Shown here: in pieces, positions 33,580-41,220 of the stretch
Position numbering within the stretch: the stretch's first letter is position 1
How the letters are laid out: each line of letters begins with the position of its first letter
Position numbers and translations under genes: made by a program
Source of the DNA: GCA-2746235 sp049609225
GTDB taxonomy: Bacteria; Planctomycetota; UBA1135
Assembly: GCA_049609225.1 (NCBI GenBank)
Contig: JBMYYH010000002.1
Span: forward strand, 1 to 64,000
Reading direction: 5' to 3'
DNA length: 64,000 nucleotides
The notes under the pieces: generated by a model
Seen by the model: only the letters and a program-made list of their open reading frames with translations
Databases searched by the model: none
Told to the model about the DNA's origin: nothing

Positions 33580-35583
33580 CTAGTGACCCTCATGGCTGGG
33601 GATTATGCGCTTCTCGCTGCCGCACTTGAGCATGCCCGATCCGTAGTAGGGATTACGGACGCCATCGCCGGCGAAGTCGATCCAATCGCCGCCGTCTTCC
33701 AGAGCCATGGGGCAGTGGTAGATAGCCATCGGGCGCTCCGTGCCGAGGTAGCCATAGGTGCTCGCCAATTCGACCATCGGTTTTTGCAGGTGCTGGAATG
33801 CGATGCGGAAGGTCTCGAGTTGCTCGACGTCCTGCAACTCATGGATCGCGTGCTCCAGGGCGTCAAGCGGCTCTTGGGCTGAGACCGGTGCGTTTGCGCG
33901 GTCCAGGTCCGCTAGAGACTGGGCCAATCCCTTCAGCGCGGACTTGCCGCTAGCAAGGTCGTCACTGGCGAGGCCTTCTCCGACAGCGGCGAGGTCCTGG
34001 AGCAGGGCGCCCAGGCCAGTGCGGAAGCCATCGTCGGCACTCTCCATCGCGAACTCCATCTCATGGGGATGGTTCGCTACGACGGGGCCTGCGGCACCGC
34101 CACCGTGTTGGTGTCCTCCGGCTCCTCCGCCATCGGGGGCCATCATCGAGGTCTTGCCACGCAGCTGCAGTTCCGAGTCGATGGTGAAGGCACCCCGCGA
34201 GACGATGACCTCTCCTTCCTCTAATCCGTCGAGTACCACGAAAGTTTCGCCGGCACGTGGACCGAGGACCACGTCGCGAGCTTCATAGAGGTTGGCGCCG
34301 TGCTGTTCCCGATCTGGAATCTCGACGAACACGATGGCCCGGTCGCCGGTAAGCAAAGGGGCGGTGATGGGGATGAGGAGCGGGTCCTCAAGGTCAGGGT
34401 CCTCCTCCAGGAAGCCGAGGCTTTCTGCCGTCTCCAAGGGCATGCCGCAGATGGTGCAGTCGCCTTTCTCCTCGCTCACGACTTCGGGGTGCATCGGGCA
34501 CATCCACTTGCCGTTCAGGTCTACGGGTGCCGCGATCCCCGAGCCCAGGACGTCGGTCTCGACGCGGGCGCGGGCATACATCTCCGGACGCAGACGACCA
34601 TCCTGGTTGTCGACCTCCACCCGCACGTGCACGGTACGGGTGATGGGGTCGAGGACCGGGTCGAGGAAACTGATGGTCCCCTCGAAGGTCTCCCCTGGCC
34701 AGGCGTCGACCTCGAAGGCGACGACCTGCCCATAGCGGATCCAAGGGAGGTCCGATTCATAGGCATCCAGCTCCAACCACAGCTGATCAAGGTCCGCGAT
34801 GGTGTAGAGTGGGTCGCCTTCCTTGACGTATTGTCCTTCGACTGCATTGCGGTGGATGACGGTACCTCCCATGGGTGCGTTCAGCGTGATTTGCTCGGAA
34901 GGTTCACCTATTGCGACGATCTCCTCCATCTGCGCTTCGGTCAATCCGTAGAGCGCGAGTTTCTTGCGTGCCGCGATGACCGTCGCGTGGGAGATCTTGG
35001 CCAGGGATGCGTCGCTGGACGCTCCGAATCGTTTAGCCGATTCGACCGAGACGATGAGCTCTTCTTGGGCATGGAACAATTGCGGCGAGTAGATTTCAGC
35101 TAGGTGATCACCAGCCCGGACCTTGAGGCCGGTGTAATCCACATAGAGGCGGTCCAGTCGTCCACCGACATAGGCGGAGAGGGTGGCGATCGCGGTCTCG
35201 TCGACTGCCAGCTTGCCAACCAGGCGTACCTGATGGCTTGCCTTCGAGCGTGCCACGACGGAGGTCTGAATCCCGGCGATAGCCTTCTGACCGTCCGCGA
35301 GTCGCAGGGCATGAGGATTCGCCTCGTCGCCTGCGCCTGTTTCCATGGGAACCAAGTCCATGCCGCAGAGGGGGCAATCGCCTGGCTTCGGTGCCATAAC
35401 CGAGGGGTGCATGGAGCAAGTCCAGGTAGTCTCCGCCTCCTCTGTGCTTGCTTGCTCTGCTCCAGTGCTGGCAGATCCGGTGGACTTCTCTACCGGGGTG
35501 AAGCAACGGCCGATGATAAGTCCAAGGAAGAGGACCAAGAGGAGGGTCGCTGGCTTGGGTAGGTATGAAAACAGGTTTTTCAT
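33580..35583 (-). CDS. cusB: CusB-like RND adaptor with two metal-binding modules and a C-terminal DUF3347-like domain
   Basis: A 667-residue periplasmic membrane-fusion protein, much longer than a plain CusB. After an N-terminal membrane anchor there is a heavy-metal-binding module (CSMHPSV and CPLCGMDLVPM, about residues 55-80). The hairpin/lipoyl/barrel core follows (to about 350). A second metal module (CPMHPEV and CTICGMPLE, about 362-386) lies within the beta domain. The C-terminal DUF3347-like domain (about 515-667) carries YHCPMALEDGG and NPYYGSGMLKCG. It starts in an ATGA overlap with the TolC-like gene and ends 3 bases before cusA. It links pump and outer-membrane channel and probably binds metal at several sites. 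Confidence 0.92.
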   Translation of the reverse strand: MKNLFSYLPKPATLLLVLFLGLIIGRCFTPVEKSTGSASTGAEQASTEEAETTWTCSMHPSVMAPKPGDCPLCGMDLVPMETGAGDEANPHALRLADGQKAIAGIQTSVVARSKASHQVRLVGKLAVDETAIATLSAYVGGRLDRLYVDYTGLKVRAGDHLAEIYSPQLFHAQEELIVSVESAKRFGASSDASLAKISHATVIAARKKLALYGLTEAQMEEIVAIGEPSEQITLNAPMGGTVIHRNAVEGQYVKEGDPLYTIADLDQLWLELDAYESDLPWIRYGQVVAFEVDAWPGETFEGTISFLDPVLDPITRTVHVRVEVDNQDGRLRPEMYARARVETDVLGSGIAAPVDLNGKWMCPMHPEVVSEEKGDCTICGMPLETAESLGFLEEDPDLEDPLLIPITAPLLTGDRAIVFVEIPDREQHGANLYEARDVVLGPRAGETFVVLDGLEEGEVIVSRGAFTIDSELQLRGKTSMMAPDGGGAGGHQHGGGAAGPVVANHPHEMEFAMESADDGFRTGLGALLQDLAAVGEGLASDDLASGKSALKGLAQSLADLDRANAPVSAQEPLDALEHAIHELQDVEQLETFRIAFQHLQKPMVELASTYGYLGTERPMAIYHCPMALEDGGDWIDFAGDGVRNPYYGSGMLKCGSEKRIIPSHEGH

Positions 35584-36953
35584 CGTTCCGATTCCTCGGC
35601 GATCAATTCATGTGCAGGAAGGAGTCCATTGAGGACTGCGAAGGCCAAGTGGGCGTCTGAAGAGGCGCGCACTGCGGCGAGGCGGAAATCGAGGATCACG
35701 CGTGCGGCGTCCAACATCTCCTGGAATCCGGACTGGCCGGATTGATAGGCGACCAAGGTAGTCTCATAGGTCTCCTGACCTTTCGGCAGGAGGCGGTCCC
35801 GGTAGAGGGTCATGCGCCTCTCCGCGTCGGCAAGGTCACTGAGCGCCTCATCGAGATCCGCGGTCAGACCCCACCGGGTCTCCTCGAGGGAAGCGAGGAC
35901 CCTCTTTTGGTTCGCCATGGCCTCGCGGCGTGCGGCGTCGATTCGGCCGCGCTGGATCGGAAGCTCCACCGCGAGGCTCAGGGAGAAGGCATCGTCGCCG
36001 GCATCAGGCGAGACTGCATTCCCTTGCCCAATCCAGGTCCAATCGGCGCCGACGGCGAGATCGGGCCGGTCTTCCAGTTCCGCTAATTTTCTTTCTGCTT
36101 GGCTGGCTCGCATTTCATCTGAAAGCCTAATCATCGCAGGGGAATGGTCTTGGAAACGTGATTTGAGCAGGTCTGGAGAAGCGAGGTCCGGCACTCCCGG
36201 GACCTTTACTCCAGTCCAAATCGCATCCTGAGACATCCTTGAACCTAGAAGTTGCTCCAGTCGAGGGATTAAGTTGCTGGTCTTTTGTTGGAGGGTTGCG
36301 AGACGATCCTCCATCTCGAGCCTCTCGACCTGGGCGCGAAGTACGTCGGCTTGTGAGACTCGCGAGGACTCATAAAGCCTGAGGCTGACGTCCTCGATGT
36401 GCTGGAGAAGTACTACCTGGGACTTGGTGATGTCAATGGCCTGTTGCAGGTAAGCCATTTCAGTCCAGACTTTCAGGAAGGTACTGCGGACCTTAAGTCG
36501 TGCTTCCTCGATACCCCAGTGTGCCGCATCGGCCAAGGAAGAAGCCCTGTCGCCAGCGGTTTCGAGCTTGCCGGGCCAGGGGATGCTCTGGTTGATGCCG
36601 ACACGACCATCCATGGGGCCGTTGCGGGTCTCAACAGCTTGGAGGTAAGCCCCAAGGCTTAGCCAGGGATCCGGAAGTGCTGAGGCCTGGTCGACACGGG
36701 CGGCCTTTGCTTGCCAAGCATGGACTGCGGACAGGACGCGGGGACTCTCCGCCTGGGCACGTGCTAACAGCGTGACTAGCCCCTCTTGTGGGGACCAGGT
36801 TGTGGAGGAGACTGAGTGTGAGGGTAGGGCAAGCGTGCCGGCCTGCACCCGGTGCAGGGCATCTCCATCTGCAGGTGGAGCAGGGCTTCCAGCTTGGCAG
36901 GAGAAGCCAAGCCCGAGCAGTACGATGCCAGCGAATCGAATTTTGGTTTCCAT
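35580..36953 (-). CDS. TolC/CusC-family outer-membrane efflux protein
   Basis: A 457-residue outer-membrane channel of the tripartite pump. A leader with lipobox LGLGFSC is followed by the two internal repeats of long helices typical of OEP proteins, for example RVSQADVLRAQVERLEMEDR and YQSGQSGFQEMLDAARVILD. The ATG at 36953 is chosen because an AGGA ribosome site lies just upstream; a longer frame begins at 36989. It overlaps the adaptor gene (ATGA). A CusC-like role is inferred from the operon. Confidence 0.9.
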   Translation of the reverse strand: METKIRFAGIVLLGLGFSCQAGSPAPPADGDALHRVQAGTLALPSHSVSSTTWSPQEGLVTLLARAQAESPRVLSAVHAWQAKAARVDQASALPDPWLSLGAYLQAVETRNGPMDGRVGINQSIPWPGKLETAGDRASSLADAAHWGIEEARLKVRSTFLKVWTEMAYLQQAIDITKSQVVLLQHIEDVSLRLYESSRVSQADVLRAQVERLEMEDRLATLQQKTSNLIPRLEQLLGSRMSQDAIWTGVKVPGVPDLASPDLLKSRFQDHSPAMIRLSDEMRASQAERKLAELEDRPDLAVGADWTWIGQGNAVSPDAGDDAFSLSLAVELPIQRGRIDAARREAMANQKRVLASLEETRWGLTADLDEALSDLADAERRMTLYRDRLLPKGQETYETTLVAYQSGQSGFQEMLDAARVILDFRLAAVRASSDAHLAFAVLNGLLPAHELIAEESER

Positions 36954-37044
36954 GTTTTCCTCATGGGTTTGAATGCACAGGTTCCGCAAACGCGGAATGA
37001 ATCAGACAGTCCTCACGCGGAAGGTGGGACAGCTTTTCTGTGTT

Positions 37045-37446
37045 TCAAATGAGGAATCGCTGGAAACGGACCAGGATGGAACCTGGTGGAGCCCTCGGAG
37101 GCCCGTACTCGACCACGAACAGGACACAATTCGGGTCGTGATAATCAGGGATTTGGACTGCGACTGCAGTTCGGTCGAACTGGGGTAGGGGCTCCCCACT
37201 TTCGATGGCCCTAGGCTGTTCCTGGCGATGCAGTGGTTCCAGTGGGGCATCGAACTCGCAGCAGCACCCCTTTGAGAGAAAGGGTCCGAGACCCGCATCT
37301 GGGTCATCATGCTCGCAGCAACAGGAGGCGGCCTCCGGGGAAGGCATGGCCATGGCACTGCAATCCTCGACCGCACGCACCACAGCGCCGAGACTGCTTG
37401 GTAGCAGCAACAGCACAATGGCAAGAAGGGCGGTCAGGCGCGGCAT
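37045..37446 (-). CDS. Small secreted cysteine-rich protein leading the copper efflux operon
   Basis: A 133-residue protein with a signal peptide (LTALLAIVLLLLPSSLGAV) and two cysteine clusters, SCCCEHDDPD and KGCCCEFDAP, about 15 residues apart. Another cysteine lies near the N-terminus (VEDCSAMAMP, with methionines) and one near the end. The clusters and Met/His residues suggest thiol binding of a soft metal in the periplasm. It is the first gene of the operon, 91 bases before the TolC-like gene, and has its own TAAACT box. I do not recognise a named family; a copper-binding or sensing role is an inference from context. Confidence 0.72.
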   Translation of the reverse strand: MPRLTALLAIVLLLLPSSLGAVVRAVEDCSAMAMPSPEAASCCCEHDDPDAGLGPFLSKGCCCEFDAPLEPLHRQEQPRAIESGEPLPQFDRTAVAVQIPDYHDPNCVLFVVEYGPPRAPPGSILVRFQRFLI

Positions 37447-37458
37447 GGCACTAGTTTA
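37447..37458 (-). promoter_or_regulatory. Leaderless-type -10 box TAAACT for the copper efflux operon
   Basis: TAAACT at 37453-37458 (minus strand) ends 6 bases before the ATG of the cysteine-rich protein. Just upstream, GGAAT (37464-37468) and ATTCC (37479-37483) form a short inverted repeat that could be an operator. Confidence 0.55.
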
Positions 37459-37498
37459 GACCAGGAATCCAGGATGACATTCCCAAATATTCCATCTC

Positions 37499-39427
37499 TT
37501 ATCGACGCCGCAGCAGGCGATAACCATGCGCTTCCAGGGCTGCGCCGCCGGTCAGATCAATCATGCCGTTGGTCACGGTGTAACTCGCTGCGCTCAGCAG
37601 ATCATCCAGCACATCGCCATCAGCAAAGTAGCGATCCACGGGAATGCTCATGCCGACGGCTTGGCTATTCGATCCTGCAATCGCAAGCAAAGTATCGTGT
37701 GCATCTTCGCGCGCAAAAACCATGATGCGACCGGCATGGTGCACCCAGAACGGATCAAACGAACCTTCCCGGAGAGCGCTGTACTGCCCGCGCAGTTGCG
37801 ACAACTTGCGCGTGATCTTGACGGTGCCAACATCCCAGTTGGCGAGGTTCCAATCAAAGGTGCGTCGGTTGTCGGGATCCGCACCACCGGCCAAACCAAT
37901 CTCATCGCCGTAGTAGACAACGGGGGAGCCAGGCAGCGTGAACTGCAGGAAGGTGGCTTCCCGTACACGTTTTTCATCCATGCCCGCGCGGGTTAAAGCA
38001 CGCGAAAGATCATGGTTGCCAAGTTGGTGCCAGGAGGTGTGATTGGCAGTGGCTGGATAAGCGCGCAATCCACTCAGGATGCGATTGCGGAAGGTGGCCA
38101 CGCTGTCGTTGCGTTGTAGGCAGTAATCCTGCACTGGAAACAGGAAGCCTTTGAAATCCATCACGCCGTCGAACTGATCACCCGCGAGCCATGGGAGGGC
38201 GTCACTCCATTCCTCCAGAACCAATAAGGCTTCAGGGTCGTCGGCCTTGAGATAACTCCGCATCTCTTGCCACACACTATGGTCGTCGCCACTGCAACCA
38301 GGGCCGACATCCTCCGCAGCATCTAAACGCCAGCCACCGATGCCCGTTTGCTGCCAACCCCGCATGACACTATCGGTATCCCGAATCATGCGTTCGCGGA
38401 CCGCAGTCTGGGAATAGTCGAGCTTCGGAAGGGAGTTGATGCCGAACCAACTGCAGTAGTTTTCCGGCGCCGTGAGATGGTCAAAACCAGGCATGAAGGT
38501 AAACCAATCGCCATAGGCGCTGTTGATCGGATCTTCATGTGCACCCAGCCACGGATAAACGCCGTAGCGGTCGAACCATTCGCTCCAGCTGCTGCAATGA
38601 TTCAGCACCCCATCCAAGATGACACGCACACCTTGCGCGCGCATGCCGTTCACGAACAGTTGAAAGGTGGCATTGTCGCCAAGGCGCGGATCAATACGGT
38701 CATAGCTAGTGGCGTCGTAGCGATGATTGCTGCGTGATTCAAAGACGGGATTGAACCACAAAAAATCGACACCCAACCACTGCAAGTAATCACGCCGTTG
38801 CCACACACCAGCGAGGTCGCCGCCATAAAAATCATGGCCGCCCACTGGTGTTGCATCCCAGTTGCTGTGCGAAAGGATGGGGATGCCAGGAGCGATATCC
38901 CACTCGCCGTCGAGCGGATCATTACTGGGATCACCATTGAGGAAACGATCGGGAAAGATCTGATAACCCACCGCGCCACGCGCCCATGCTGGACCGACAA
39001 AGCCGGGTCGAATTTGAAAATCGCGAATGGATAGATCCCAGTGATCGAGAGTGCCGGTGACCTGGTACCAATCCTCACAGCCCTGGTCTTCCAGGCGGAA
39101 GCGATACCAAAGGGTGTCGGTTCCAACTTGCACATCGGCACGCCACAAATCGAAGCTGCCGCCGGGACCAACTTGGGTTTCAATCCACATCGGCACCATG
39201 ACTTCGCCGCCGGTACCACCGTTTAGGCCGGTATCCCAAATGCGCACGGTCGCCGAACTCAAATCACCGGCTCGCGCGCGCAATCGCAACTCCAAGGTGT
39301 CGCCGGGCATGGGTTCCAACGGCGTGCAGTAGAGTGGCGACTGGTCGTGAAAAATGGCTTCCCCGTCGATGTTTCCGCATTGGGCGGACAAGGCGAGGGA
39401 AAGGAGGGGAAGAAGGGCCGAAAACAT
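37499..39427 (-). CDS. Secreted GH13 alpha-amylase-family glycosidase
   Basis: A 642-residue exported enzyme with a short signal (FSALLPLLSLALSA). An N-terminal beta domain spans about residues 20-145. The GH13 barrel has conserved regions DGVLNHCS, nucleophile D369 (GGWRLDAAEDV), acid/base E405 (LVLEEWSD) and D473 (LGNHDLSR). A C-terminal beta domain ends at 642. The N-terminal domain and overall order resemble cyclomaltodextrinase/neopullulanase-type enzymes acting on alpha-glucans. Precise specificity cannot be read from sequence alone. It lies just upstream of the copper operon but has its own promoter and is unrelated in function. Confidence 0.93.
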   Translation of the reverse strand: MFSALLPLLSLALSAQCGNIDGEAIFHDQSPLYCTPLEPMPGDTLELRLRARAGDLSSATVRIWDTGLNGGTGGEVMVPMWIETQVGPGGSFDLWRADVQVGTDTLWYRFRLEDQGCEDWYQVTGTLDHWDLSIRDFQIRPGFVGPAWARGAVGYQIFPDRFLNGDPSNDPLDGEWDIAPGIPILSHSNWDATPVGGHDFYGGDLAGVWQRRDYLQWLGVDFLWFNPVFESRSNHRYDATSYDRIDPRLGDNATFQLFVNGMRAQGVRVILDGVLNHCSSWSEWFDRYGVYPWLGAHEDPINSAYGDWFTFMPGFDHLTAPENYCSWFGINSLPKLDYSQTAVRERMIRDTDSVMRGWQQTGIGGWRLDAAEDVGPGCSGDDHSVWQEMRSYLKADDPEALLVLEEWSDALPWLAGDQFDGVMDFKGFLFPVQDYCLQRNDSVATFRNRILSGLRAYPATANHTSWHQLGNHDLSRALTRAGMDEKRVREATFLQFTLPGSPVVYYGDEIGLAGGADPDNRRTFDWNLANWDVGTVKITRKLSQLRGQYSALREGSFDPFWVHHAGRIMVFAREDAHDTLLAIAGSNSQAVGMSIPVDRYFADGDVLDDLLSAASYTVTNGMIDLTGGAALEAHGYRLLRRR

Positions 39428-39441
39428 GCCACTCCAGGATA
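39428..39441 (-). promoter_or_regulatory. Possible -10 box TATCCT for the GH13 gene
   Basis: TATCCT at 39436-39441 (minus strand) ends 8 bases before the ATG, in a 59-base divergent gap. Confidence 0.4.
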
Positions 39442-39486
39442 TCCCAGATTCTCCCTTCCTGACTGCAATCCAACCGTACGGAAAAC

Positions 39487-41220
39487 ATGTTGTCCCATCT
39501 CCTCCTGCTCTCCTGCGCCTTCAGCACACCTCCAGTGGTTCAGGCCGCCCCCTCGCAGCAACCGGCACAACAACCTGCGCAGCAGCCGTCGGCCCAATCC
39601 GAATTGCAGAGAGCAGGGCAGGCCATGCGCCAGGGCAACATGGATCAGGCGATTGGGATTCTCAAGCCGCTCACCGAAACGCAGCCGAACCAAGCCAACG
39701 CCTGGTATCTGCTCGGCTACTGCTATCACGCGAAAAAGGATTTCGCCAACGCCATTCCTGCACATACGCGTGCCGCAACTTTCCCGGCGACGGCAGCCAA
39801 TGCTAGTTACAACCTTGCTTGCGCGCATGCCTTGCAAGGGAATACCGAAGATGCCTTCACATGGTTGGGCAAGGCTAAGGCGGCCGGTTTTTCCAACTGG
39901 GGGTCGCTTTGGAGTGACCCGGATCTCACTAGCATTCAAAGCGATCCGCGTTTTCTAAACTTTGCGCCACCGCAGGCCAATTTTGAATCTCCCTTTGTAG
40001 AAGAGACGGAAATCCTGTTCGCATGGCATGGCGAAGGCACCAATGATCAATTCGGTTGGGTTGCTGCGGATGCTGGAGATATCGATGCCGATGGTGTACA
40101 CGATGTCATCACCAGTGCGCCTTACCTCAAGGCTTCGAGCGCCGCGCCTGCCGCTGCGGGCCGCGTTTACCTTTATTCCGGTCGCACCGGTGAGGAGATT
40201 CGCCAGCACTCTGGAGCAGCTGGAGACTTACTCGGTCTTTCCGTTTCGGGAGTCGGCGACCTCAATGGTGATGGCCATGCCGATTATGCGGCAACCGCCA
40301 CCCGCACCAATAACACCAAGCAAGCAGGCTCAGTGATGGTGTGGTCCGGCAAGGATGGATTGGTTCTGCTCGACATTCAAGGTGCCGCCCCGGGCGACGG
40401 CTTCGGCCGCGAAGTGGGGAGCATTTTTGATGTCGACGGCGATGGCATCCCAGATGTTCTTATTGGCAGTTATCAATGGGGCCAGGGCCGTGGCAAAGTC
40501 ACGATTCACAGCGGTGCCGATGGCTCCCTCTTACAGGAGATTGCCGGGGAAAGCGCCACCGACGGTTTTGGATCCACGGTTTCTGCTGGTGGCGAAGGCA
40601 ACCACCGTTTCCTCGTGGTCGGTGCGATGACCGCAGGCGCCAGCGGAACTGGTCAAGTGCAGGTTTATCGTTACCACGAAGAGACCAAGTCTTTTCGCGG
40701 CGTGTTCCGCATGTCGGCAGAGAAAGGCAATGTCGCCTATGGGCAGTACTTCAGTTCGGTGATTGGCGACACCAACGCCGATGGCATCGACGATATTTAC
40801 ACCGTTGACTTTAGTGCCTCTTCCGGCGGCAACGGCAGTGGCCAAGTGCGCATTCATTCCGGTGCCGATGGCAAACAACTGTGGCGTCGCGATGGCTTGG
40901 CAGGGGAGGGCCTCGGCATTGGCAATGCGATTGCCGGAGACATTAATGGCGATGGTCACGACGATGTCTTAACCGGTGCCTGGACCAACTCTGCAGCCGC
41001 TGCCTCCGGCGGGCGTTGTTATCTACTCAGCGGCAAGGATGGCAAGGTCCTGCGCATGTGGACCTGCAACATCGCTGGTGCCACGATGGGCTTCGATTCC
41101 ACCTCTTTGCCTGACTGCAATGAAGATGGAGCGCGCGACCTTCTCTTCACCGCGGCATGGACTGGCGTGAAGGGCCCGAAAACAGGTTCGGTTTATCTGG
41201 TGTCTGGCAAGGCAGACTAG
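39487..41220 (+). CDS. Secreted TPR / FG-GAP (integrin-like propeller) protein
   Basis: A 577-residue exported protein. A Gln/Pro-rich linker follows the signal peptide. A tetratricopeptide region covers about residues 38-125 (GNMDQAIGILKPLTETQPNQ, AWYLLGYCYHAKKDFANAI). The rest is an FG-GAP-type beta-propeller with calcium loops of the form D-x-D-x-D-G-x3-D. Six are visible: DIDADGVHD, DLNGDGHAD, DVDGDGIPD, DTNADGIDD, DINGDGHDD and DCNEDGARD. It should lie outside the cell or in the periplasm and bind proteins or glycans. The stop codon overlaps the convergent gene's stop by 4 bases. Confidence 0.88.
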   Translation: MLSHLLLLSCAFSTPPVVQAAPSQQPAQQPAQQPSAQSELQRAGQAMRQGNMDQAIGILKPLTETQPNQANAWYLLGYCYHAKKDFANAIPAHTRAATFPATAANASYNLACAHALQGNTEDAFTWLGKAKAAGFSNWGSLWSDPDLTSIQSDPRFLNFAPPQANFESPFVEETEILFAWHGEGTNDQFGWVAADAGDIDADGVHDVITSAPYLKASSAAPAAAGRVYLYSGRTGEEIRQHSGAAGDLLGLSVSGVGDLNGDGHADYAATATRTNNTKQAGSVMVWSGKDGLVLLDIQGAAPGDGFGREVGSIFDVDGDGIPDVLIGSYQWGQGRGKVTIHSGADGSLLQEIAGESATDGFGSTVSAGGEGNHRFLVVGAMTAGASGTGQVQVYRYHEETKSFRGVFRMSAEKGNVAYGQYFSSVIGDTNADGIDDIYTVDFSASSGGNGSGQVRIHSGADGKQLWRRDGLAGEGLGIGNAIAGDINGDGHDDVLTGAWTNSAAAASGGRCYLLSGKDGKVLRMWTCNIAGATMGFDSTSLPDCNEDGARDLLFTAAWTGVKGPKTGSVYLVSGKAD

